Below are positions 14,248 through 19,497 of a stretch of 19,497 bases of DNA, piece by piece. Position numbers and translations under genes: made by a program. Source of the DNA: Candidatus Methylomirabilis sp. (GTDB lineage Bacteria; Patescibacteriota; Patescibacteriia; DYHP01); the NCBI GenBank assembly GCA_020724105.1, contig DYHP01000017.1, positions 1-19,497 on the forward strand, given 5' to 3'. Numbering within the stretch: position 1 is the first letter of the stretch; every line of letters starts with the position of its first letter. The notes beneath the pieces are model-generated. The model was not told where the DNA came from and ran no database searches. It was given only the letters and a program-made list of their open reading frames with translations.

Positions 14248-14433
14248 TTAGATGTTTTCGGGGTCGGTGTAGCACGCGGCTAATTCCGGCGCCAACCAAA
14301 TGTTGTTTACCCCTGTGACCATGCGGATCAATTCGGCGGAAAAAATTTTGAGGTTCGGCGCCGTGATGATGACGTTCTCGTCTTGAATCGTTGCCCGGCA
14401 GTTGCATGGGCAAGGACAGTCCTTGTTAGGCAA
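14248..14433 (-). CDS. Cys-rich ORF, unknown function
   Basis: A 61-residue ORF reading from a TTG at 14433 through DCPCPCNCRATIQDENVIIT to AACYTDPENI, ending 17 bp before the lipoprotein start and apparently in one transcript with it. The part from RATIQDENVIITAPNLKIFS onward looks like real protein with strand-helix alternation; the N-terminus with four Cys in seven residues may be the damaged end of a longer gene. No family recognised. GC content is visibly higher than in the flanking spacers. Confidence 0.4.
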   Translation of the reverse strand: MPNKDCPCPCNCRATIQDENVIITAPNLKIFSAELIRMVTGVNNIWLAPELAACYTDPENI

Positions 14434-14447
14434 AATTTGTCAAATAT

Positions 14448-14456
14448 TTATCCACA
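14448..14456 (+). other. Single consensus DnaA-box-like sequence
   Basis: TTATCCACA matches the DnaA box consensus. It is alone, without a cluster, AT-rich unwinding element or dnaA/dnaN nearby, so it is not evidence for an origin. Confidence 0.35.
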
Positions 14457-14504
14457 GCCCCGCCGCTTATAACATTTTTAATCTTCAATTCCTATCTACA
14501 GGAA

Positions 14505-15011
14505 TTATTTTACTTCTAACCAATAATGCCTAATCAATTTGCCCTTATATTTTACTCTCTCTTTCAGAATTCCACCATTCGCTTCAATGATTTTCCATGA
14601 GCCGACATTATCATCATCGCATGTCATAAAAACTTTTTTGAAGCCCATCTTTTTCGCTTTCAATAAACCTAGTTTCAGAATCTTTGTTCCATATCCTTTT
14701 TCGCGTTCCGATGGTCTAATGGCATAACCTATGTGTCCACCAACCTTTTTAAGGTTTTTATTCAAGCGATGTCTTATAGACAAACGTCCGATAAATTCTT
14801 TACCATCCATCAACCAGTAAGTAGTCATAGGAACAAATCCTTTGAGAATATTTTTTCTTTCATCATTCTTGAATTTCTGGATAAACGCAGGAAAATTTTT
14901 CCTTAAATCATCTAATTTTAATTCTTTGTGTCGTCCCTCTTTCTGAAATTCTCTTTCAGCATTTAGATATGTTGCTTTATATTTTGTAGATGGTTTAGTT
15001 AATTTAATCAT
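14505..15011 (-). CDS. GNAT-family N-acetyltransferase
   Basis: A 168-residue cytoplasmic protein with the GCN5-related acetyltransferase fold. The acetyl-CoA pyrophosphate-binding motif is IRPSEREKGYGTKIL (about residues 98-112; RxxGxG core EKGYGT), preceded by the strands YWLMDGKEFIGRLSIRH and GGHIGYAI, and followed by the beta5-alpha4 segment VFMTCDDDNVGSWKIIEANG (about 127-146) and RHYWLEV. The overall pattern is that of the COG3981-type predicted acetyltransferases; the substrate cannot be told from sequence. Length is normal. It is the last gene of the hpf-secA direction, 50 bp after the kinase-like gene; the gap holds a SEC-C-like tail relic. A weak hairpin (AATTCCT with AGGAATT, about 14485-14504) follows the stop. 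Confidence 0.88.
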   Translation of the reverse strand: MIKLTKPSTKYKATYLNAEREFQKEGRHKELKLDDLRKNFPAFIQKFKNDERKNILKGFVPMTTYWLMDGKEFIGRLSIRHRLNKNLKKVGGHIGYAIRPSEREKGYGTKILKLGLLKAKKMGFKKVFMTCDDDNVGSWKIIEANGGILKERVKYKGKLIRHYWLEVK

Positions 15012-15027
15012 ATCTTTATTCCAATTC

Positions 15028-15048
15028 CTACTTCCCGTGGCACCTTTT
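15028..15048 (-). pseudogene. Relic of a SEC-C (SecA tail-like) C-terminus
   Basis: Read on the minus strand, codons ATC AAA AGG TGC CAC GGG AAG TAG encode IKRCHGK-stop, the ending of a SEC-C zinc motif. The real secA end, 600 bp away, encodes YKRCHGA-stop, and the two match at 21 of 25 nucleotides around the stop, with synonymous changes in Cys and His codons. The upstream half of the motif (CPCGSGKK) is absent. Confidence 0.4.
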
Positions 15049-15061
15049 GATCTTCAATAAC

Positions 15062-15628
15062 CTACCGCAGGAGTTTCAACAACACCTTCTCTGCTTCATT
15101 GGAATCAGCGAAAGTTTTGAATCCATATTTTTCAGCTTCCAGTTTATATCTTGGTCGTTCACAATTCCAGAATGCTTCGGCTTCTTTGATCTGTAATTCT
15201 TCTGTATTTCCCCATCGAGGATCTTGTTTATTACTCTCTAAAATTTTCTCCAAAGATTCACCAAGTAGAATTATCCCCTGAAAGTTCAAATCTTGATGCG
15301 CGAGGTGTGGCAATATATTCACTCCTTCAAAAATTGCACTCATTCCAGATTTTTGAATTTCTTTAATCCTTTCTAAAATAGTAGGCCAAAACGCTTCTGA
15401 TTGTTTCTTTAGGTTTTCCCATTGTTGGTCACAACTCGTCGTGCACCAATATTCTTTTTCATCTTGATTCCAGTAAAAATCTATCCATTTTTTCAATTCT
15501 GGATCGTCTTTCATCTCCTCGCGCCAGTCGTCAATACAAATGTGCTTTATGCCAGTCTCTTTTGCGATTTTTCTGGCAAGATAACTTTTGCCTGACGCTG
15601 GTATTCCGCTAATAAATGTGTATTTCAT
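15062..15628 (-). CDS. P-loop kinase-like ATPase
   Basis: A 188-residue cytoplasmic protein. The Walker A motif GIPASGKS is at residues 8-15, right after the first strand YTFIS; CIDDWREEM (about 31-39) is the Asp-containing second strand usual in small-molecule kinases, and AIFEGVNIL (about 97-105) is in the Walker B position. Arg-rich late helix CERPRYKLEAEKYG could provide lid contacts. The architecture is that of AAA_33 / shikimate- or phosphoglycerate-kinase-like P-loop enzymes, which phosphorylate small molecules or nucleic-acid ends; the substrate is not visible. Four Trp/Cys-rich positions between 50 and 70 (WCTTSCDQQW) are a local peculiarity. It starts 6 bp after the secA stop, so it is probably co-transcribed with secA. 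Confidence 0.78.
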   Translation of the reverse strand: MKYTFISGIPASGKSYLARKIAKETGIKHICIDDWREEMKDDPELKKWIDFYWNQDEKEYWCTTSCDQQWENLKKQSEAFWPTILERIKEIQKSGMSAIFEGVNILPHLAHQDLNFQGIILLGESLEKILESNKQDPRWGNTEELQIKEAEAFWNCERPRYKLEAEKYGFKTFADSNEAEKVLLKLLR

Positions 15629-15634
15629 AGATTT

Positions 15635-18520
15635 CTACGCCCCATGACACCTTTTATATTTCTTCCCTGATCCGCACGGGCAGGGGTCATTGCGGCCGAT
15701 TTTCGTTGATTGACGCGGGCTAAAGCCCGCGGCTACATTGGACCCTGCTCCGCTCGCTCCGCCTTTCTCCGGCGCGCTAACCGAAACGCCTTGCCTTTCC
15801 AGTAGCGATTTCGTCGGCGGCGCGGCCATGTCTCGCCGACCTGTCCGCCGAAGCCCGAAGGGCGAAGGCGGAAGCCCGGCGGAGGCGGATTGAACTCCGA
15901 CCCCGTTTGCCGCAACAGGGTAAATTTTGAAAATATTGTAAACAATCTGCTTTTCTATCAATTCCAGCAACTCCGCGAACATTCGGTACGCCTCTCTTTT
16001 ATATTCAACAAGCGGGTCGCGCTGGCCGTAGCCGCGAAGCCCGATGCCGGTTTTTAAGGCGTCCATCGCCTCTAAATGCTCAACCCAAAGCATGTCAATC
16101 GCCCGAAGGGAAACGCCTTTTTCAACTTCTCTTATAAACTTCGGATTGCCCGTCGCCTCTTCAATTCTTTTTTCAAGCGTTTCATATTCTTTTTGAGCCA
16201 AGGACATTAAATAAACAATGATTTTTGTCCGCGCTTCCGCCTTCGTTTCGCCATTGGCGAAACTACGGCGTGACAGGTCCGCGCCTTCTTTTAAATCATC
16301 CATCCTCCGTCTCGCCTCTACAGGAATCGAAAAAATTGTCCCGACTGACTCGTAAATTTCTTCAAGATTCCAATCTTTTTCATCGGATGAGGCGGTGTGA
16401 AATAGCGTGATTTTTTCGATTCCCCCCTCAACCATTTCCAAAATTTTTTTTCTATAACCTTCACTAAACAAAATTTCGCGCCGCTTTTTGTAAATCGTTT
16501 CGCGATGTTTATTCAAAACATCGTCGTATTCCAAAAGATATTTTCTAATGTCAAAATTATGCCCTTCCACTTTTTTCTGCGCCGATTCAATTGACCGCGA
16601 AATTATTTTGTTTTCAATCGACATATCCTCCGGCACTCCCAGCGTTTCCATAATTTTTTTGAGACGGTCGCCGCCGAAAATCCTCATCAAATCGTCTTCA
16701 ACTGAAACAAAAAACTGCGTTTCGCCCGAGTCGCCCTGCCTGCCGCCTCTGCCGCGCAATTGATTGTCAATTCGGCGCGACTCGTGCCGTTCGGTGCCCA
16801 AAACAAAAAGCCCGCCCAAGCGCTTCACCTCTTCCGCTTCTTCTTGAATCGGCGGATTGCCGCCCAAAATAATGTCAACGCCGCGTCCGGCCATATTGGT
16901 GGCAATGGTCACCGCCCCTTTGCGACCGGCTTGAGCGATAATTTCCGCTTCGCGTTCGTGATTTTTGGCGTTTAAAATGTTGTGAGGAACGCCTTCGCGC
17001 GACAGCATTTCTCCCAAAATTTCATTTTTTTCAATTGAAATGGTGCCGACCAAAACCGGCTGACCGCGCTCATGCCTTTCTTTGATTTCCCCGACCACCG
17101 CCTTGAATTTACCGCTCTCGGTTTTATAAATCCTGTCGGGCAAATCGCGGCGAATCATCGGTTTGTTTGTCGGGCACTGCACGACTTCAAGATTGTAAAT
17201 TTTGGCGAATTCCTCGGCTTCGGTCGCCGCGGTGCCGGTCATGCCGCTCAATTTTTTGTAAAGGCGGAAATAATTCTGGAAAGTGATGGTGGCAAGCGTT
17301 TGGCTTTCGCGCTGGATTTTCACGCCTTCTTTTGCCTCAATCGCCTGATGCAAACCTTCGCTGTAACGGCGGCCAAACATCAAACGTCCGGTAAACTCGT
17401 CAACAATTACCACTTCGCCCTCGCGCACCACATAATCCTTGTCTTTTTTAAAAAGAACTTCGGCCTTGAGCGCCTGCTCAATATGATGCGCCAATTTTAT
17501 GCCGCCTTCAGTGTAAATATTTTCAACGCCTAACCATTTTTCCATTTTGGAAATGCCTTCTTGCGTCAGGGTCGCGGCGCGCATTTTTTCGTCAACATTG
17601 TAGTCCTCGTTTTCTTTTAAACGCTTGACCAATTCGGCAAAGCGATAATAAAGTTCTCCCGACTCTTCGGCCGGCGCGGAAATAATAAGCGGCGTGCGGG
17701 CTTCATCAATTAAAATTGAATCAACTTCATCGACAATGGCGAAATTCAATTCGCGCTCCGACGCTTCCATCGGAGCCTCGCCCCCTGACATACCGTCGGG
17801 GCATCGGGGTTGAACCATTTGGCTTGGCGCGACGGCCATATTGTCGCGCAAAAAATCAAAGCCGAATTCGTTATTGGTGCCGTATAAAATGTCGGCTTGA
17901 TACGCCTCGCGGCGGGAAACCGGACGCAGATAAGATTGCTCTATTTTGAAAACGCCTTTGGTGTCCCTTGCTTCGTCGCGAACCGAACCTTGGTCGTTCG
18001 GATTTTGGATTTCTTCTATATAATTCGGGTCATATAAAAACGCGGACTCGTGATTGATACAACTAACCGATAATCCTAAGGCATAATATATCTGCCCCAT
18101 CCAAACCGAATCGCGTTTTGCCAAATAATCATTGACTGTAACAAGATGAACTCCTTTGCCCGACAAAGCGTTTAAATAAACCGCCAGCGTCGCGGTTAAT
18201 GTTTTACCTTCGCCGGTTTTCATTTCGGCGATTTGTCCGCGATGGAGCACGACGCCGCCGATAAGTTGAACGTCAAAATGCCTTTGCCCCAGCGTTCTTT
18301 TGGCCGCCTCTCTGCAAGCGGCAAACGCTTCAGGAAGAATGTCATCAAGCGTTTTGCCCTTCTCTAAAAGCAGACGGAATTCCGCCGTTTTATTTTTCAA
18401 TTCTTCGTCGCTTAATTTTTCAAATTCGGGTTCTAAAAAATTAATGCGCTCTATTACAGGTTGCGTGTTATCAATGATTCTCTGGTTCGGGTCACCAAAT
18501 ATTTTTTTCCAAAAACTCAT
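15635..18520 (-). CDS. secA: Preprotein translocase subunit SecA
   Basis: A 961-residue SecA, the ATPase motor that drives unfolded preproteins through SecYEG. Walker A is MKTGEGKT (100-107), the DEAD-type box is DEVD (264-267), and helicase motifs follow: LSGMTGTA, ATNMAGRGVDI and the DNQLRGRGGRQGD arginine-finger region. The preprotein cross-linking, wing and two-helix-finger parts are present (RAIDMLWVEHLEAMDALKTG). The C-terminus is a SEC-C zinc site: Cys947, Cys949, Cys958, His959 (CPCGSGKKYKRCHGA). Length exceeds the common 800-900 residues because of extra segments: residues 238-255 just before the DEVD strand, about 746-762, and a long Ala/Gly/Pro-rich linker (about 868-940). These extra pieces are built from palindromic DNA. 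Upstream hpf ends 9 bp before secA, a gene order known from many bacteria. Confidence 0.98.
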   Translation of the reverse strand: MSFWKKIFGDPNQRIIDNTQPVIERINFLEPEFEKLSDEELKNKTAEFRLLLEKGKTLDDILPEAFAACREAAKRTLGQRHFDVQLIGGVVLHRGQIAEMKTGEGKTLTATLAVYLNALSGKGVHLVTVNDYLAKRDSVWMGQIYYALGLSVSCINHESAFLYDPNYIEEIQNPNDQGSVRDEARDTKGVFKIEQSYLRPVSRREAYQADILYGTNNEFGFDFLRDNMAVAPSQMVQPRCPDGMSGGEAPMEASERELNFAIVDEVDSILIDEARTPLIISAPAEESGELYYRFAELVKRLKENEDYNVDEKMRAATLTQEGISKMEKWLGVENIYTEGGIKLAHHIEQALKAEVLFKKDKDYVVREGEVVIVDEFTGRLMFGRRYSEGLHQAIEAKEGVKIQRESQTLATITFQNYFRLYKKLSGMTGTAATEAEEFAKIYNLEVVQCPTNKPMIRRDLPDRIYKTESGKFKAVVGEIKERHERGQPVLVGTISIEKNEILGEMLSREGVPHNILNAKNHEREAEIIAQAGRKGAVTIATNMAGRGVDIILGGNPPIQEEAEEVKRLGGLFVLGTERHESRRIDNQLRGRGGRQGDSGETQFFVSVEDDLMRIFGGDRLKKIMETLGVPEDMSIENKIISRSIESAQKKVEGHNFDIRKYLLEYDDVLNKHRETIYKKRREILFSEGYRKKILEMVEGGIEKITLFHTASSDEKDWNLEEIYESVGTIFSIPVEARRRMDDLKEGADLSRRSFANGETKAEARTKIIVYLMSLAQKEYETLEKRIEEATGNPKFIREVEKGVSLRAIDMLWVEHLEAMDALKTGIGLRGYGQRDPLVEYKREAYRMFAELLELIEKQIVYNIFKIYPVAANGVGVQSASAGLPPSPFGLRRTGRRDMAAPPTKSLLERQGVSVSAPEKGGASGAGSNVAAGFSPRQSTKIGRNDPCPCGSGKKYKRCHGA
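15714..15731. repeat. Palindrome inside the secA C-terminal linker
   Basis: CGCGGGC-TAAA-GCCCGCG, a perfect 7-bp stem, translated in secA as part of NVAAGFSPRQ (about residues 930-936). Looks like an inserted palindromic element rather than protein-driven sequence. Confidence 0.75.
15845..15871. repeat. Symmetrical GC-rich palindrome inside the secA linker
   Basis: CCGCC, GAA, GCCC, GAA, GGGC, GAA, GGCGG: two nested stems (15845-15849 with 15867-15871; 15853-15856 with 15860-15863) separated by GAA triplets. Translated as about residues 884-892 (LPPSPFGLR region). Confidence 0.75.
16235..16285. repeat. In-frame palindrome-bearing insertion in secA (about residue 746-762)
   Basis: Seventeen codons (GADLSRRSFANGETKAE) centred on GTTTCGCC-ATT-GGCGAAAC, a perfect 8-bp stem at 16245-16263. 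Removing them leaves a continuous helix (DDLKE-ARTKIIVYLMSLAQ) as in ordinary SecA proteins. Edges are estimated. Confidence 0.6.
17756..17809. repeat. In-frame insertion in secA before the DEAD motif (residue 238-255)
   Basis: Eighteen codons (PRCPDGMSGGEAPMEASE) lie between MVQ and RELNFAIVDEVDS, which are contiguous in typical SecA. The DNA contains CTCCGA (17756-17761) and TCGGAG (17770-17775) as a 6-bp inverted repeat. Confidence 0.65.
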
Positions 18521-18529
18521 AAATTAAAA

Positions 18530-18949
18530 TTACTCTTCGAGATGTCTTCTTGAAACGTCTATTTCTCCTTCTGTTAGCGCCGCAGGGTCCAATTTTATCA
18601 TTTTATTCCCAATTCTCGCCCCTCTTTTTAACTTTGCCGCCATTTTTTCTTTGTATTCTTTAATCTGTAATTGAAGTTCGTCCTTTAATTTATTGACTGC
18701 CGTCCGCAAATCTTCGGCGCTTGCCTCGGCGCGCAAAATTTTTCCCAGCAGGCGGATGTCGGTTTCGGCGCGAAAAAACGGGCCTTTTTGATGATGCTTG
18801 GTGGTTTTGCCGACCTCAACCCGGCACTCTGCCGCGCCTTTTTCGTCTAACCTCTTGATAAATTTGTCCAGAGAACCGATTTTTCTTGCCACCCATTCAT
18901 CAATTGAGGGAGTGAGTTTAAAATTAGTGGCCTTGATAATTATCTTCAT
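18530..18949 (-). CDS. hpf: Ribosome hibernation promoting factor / S30AE family
   Basis: A 139-residue protein if started at the ATG at 18949 (MKIIIKATNFKLTPSIDEWV); an in-frame ATG at 18967 would add MASGLN, which the family does not need. It matches the ribosomal S30AE / HPF / YfiA family (PF02482) over the first 100 residues: beta-alpha-beta-beta-beta-alpha with KIGSLDKFIKRL, CRVEVGKTTKHHQKGPFFRA and the second helix EASAEDLRTAVNKLKDELQLQIKEYK. The family binds the 30S decoding centre and inactivates ribosomes under stress. The tail (about 105-139) is short and basic then acidic, without the long C-terminal dimerisation domain, so this is a short form. It sits 9 bp upstream of secA. A large palindrome lies in its 5' region. 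Confidence 0.93.
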   Translation of the reverse strand: MKIIIKATNFKLTPSIDEWVARKIGSLDKFIKRLDEKGAAECRVEVGKTTKHHQKGPFFRAETDIRLLGKILRAEASAEDLRTAVNKLKDELQLQIKEYKEKMAAKLKRGARIGNKMIKLDPAALTEGEIDVSRRHLEE

Positions 18950-18978
18950 ATTTAACCCCGATGCCAATATACAAATGC

Positions 18979-19029
18979 ATACTAATGCTACTAATACTAA
19001 ATTCGTATAATTTAGTATTCCATTAGTAT
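18979..19029. repeat. AT-rich bipartite palindrome upstream of hpf
   Basis: AATACTAAATT (18993-19003) pairs with AATTTAGTATT (19009-19019) across a 5-nt loop, and outside it ATACTAAT (18979-18986) pairs with ATTAGTAT (19022-19029). The whole is made of ACTAAT-type words. It could be a dispersed element, an operator or an mRNA leader hairpin for hpf-secA. Confidence 0.8.
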
Positions 19030-19031
19030 AT

Positions 19032-19172
19032 TTACATCGATGTTCTCTTGATATTTAATCGTTTATACAATTCTTGAATGAACTGCTGTCGTTGTTCTGA
19101 ATCAGAAACTTCCCGCCTGATGCGGGCTTTCTCTTTGCGGATATATTTTCGCAAACCCCTGCTGATTTTCAT
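19032..19172 (-). CDS. Small basic protein, unknown function (46 residues)
   Basis: Starting at ATG 19172 the product begins MKISRGLRKYIRKEKARIRR and continues EVSDSEQRQQFIQELYKRLN, a basic helix followed by an amphipathic helix. The frame stays open upstream to 19253, but that part is read from repeat-like sequence. No Shine-Dalgarno is visible. It lies 82 bp upstream of hpf on the same strand and is possibly co-transcribed. The Arg/Lys-rich character suggests RNA or ribosome contact; this is a guess. I know no family name. Confidence 0.5.
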   Translation of the reverse strand: MKISRGLRKYIRKEKARIRREVSDSEQRQQFIQELYKRLNIKRTSM

Positions 19173-19197
19173 AGAGATACGAATTACGAATTTCACC

Positions 19198-19298
19198 CGC
19201 CCAGGTTTTTTGACAGCGGAACAGATTTTCAGTGGTTTGTTTTTTGCTGTCAATGGCGCGAAAACCTTTCAACAAATCGTTGTCAAAAAATCTGGGCG
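19198..19298. repeat. 101-bp element bounded by 18-bp inverted repeats
   Basis: Left arm 19198-19215 begins CGCCCAGG followed by six T and GACA; right arm 19281-19298 is its reverse complement with one mismatch. Inside, TTGACAGC (19210-19217) is also the exact reverse complement of GCTGTCAA (19246-19253), so two alternative foldings exist. The region 19173-19497 has no convincing gene. Confidence 0.75.
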
Positions 19299-19385
19299 CG
19301 CAAGCGAATATACGAACTCGTCTTATTTTTATCTTACCAATTTTAAACAACTTTGTCCACCCCGTTAGACAAACCGTGACATCAA

Positions 19386-19454
19386 AACCCCCTCTATCTC
19401 TCCCTGTCCCTTCACTCGCGTGCGAGTGAGGGATAGGGAGAGTAAGTAGGGGTT
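19386..19454. repeat. Long hairpin element at the right edge
   Basis: Inner stem 19398-19419 with 19422-19442 (about 21 bp, one bulged T, one G-T pair, loop of 2 nt at CACTCGC-GT-GCGAGTG), surrounded by AACCCC (19386-19391) and GGGGTT (19449-19454). Flanked on the left by another copy of CCCGTTAGACA (19361-19371). Too long and without a T run for a terminator; it looks like a dispersed palindromic element. Confidence 0.8.
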
Positions 19455-19497
19455 GCCCCTAGAAAAAGTGGGGGCATTGATAAACTTTTTGTCTTGT

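Noticed and set aside
14448..14456. TTATCCACA as part of a replication origin
   Set aside because: A single box without a cluster or replication genes; a related CTATCCACA at about 6322 is equally isolated.
19102..19350. Minus-strand open frame of 82 codons from a TTG
   Set aside because: It runs through the 19198-19298 inverted-repeat element and overlaps the better-looking 46-residue ORF; no recognisable domain and no ribosome site.

Overview
The window looks like a chromosomal segment from an uncultivated bacterium of the Candidatus Patescibacteria (CPR) type, most likely Parcubacteria/Paceibacteria-like. This is inferred from protein style (membrane-anchored cohesin proteins, a four-helix-bundle S23-type protein, NYN and DsbA-like relics, a SecA with an expanded tail) and from many short intergenic repeats; no rRNA or phylogenetic marker tree backs it. 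The standard bacterial code applies: TGA is used as a stop (for example at 45-47 and 3745-3747).

Left part (45-11772, all minus strand): secreted and surface proteins. The order of transcription is right to left. A signal-peptide protein (11074-11772) overlaps a 1428-residue surface protein (6804-11090) that contains two almost identical 1577-bp units in tandem. A four-helix-bundle gene (6411-6770), bordered on both sides by heptamer arrays in opposite orientation, separates it from a second surface protein (4825-5958) that shares its C-terminal domain. This is followed by a tight operon: a DUF916-like membrane protein, a dockerin protein, and two membrane-anchored cohesin proteins. The last four genes abut or overlap. 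The simplest reading is a small cell-surface assembly held together by cohesin-dockerin pairing.

Middle part (11766-14433): degraded and mobile-looking DNA. It holds a NYN-domain gene relic with its centre deleted, a plus-strand promoter and hairpin facing that relic's 3' end, a highly structured RNA of about 150 nt with its own TATAAT box and intrinsic terminator, a 55-residue ORF of unknown function, a DsbA-like thioredoxin relic that has lost its active-site region, an intact SIMPL-domain protein, and a GC-rich minus-strand piece encoding a small lipoprotein and a Cys-rich ORF that collides with the SIMPL gene.

Right part (14505-19172, minus strand): a housekeeping cluster hpf-secA followed by a P-loop kinase-like gene and a GNAT acetyltransferase, preceded by a 46-residue basic ORF. 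SecA appears to carry several short in-frame insertions, at least three of them containing perfect or near-perfect DNA palindromes; this is, to my reading, the most unusual observation, together with the orphan structured RNA. The right edge (19173-19497) holds two inverted-repeat elements and no convincing gene.
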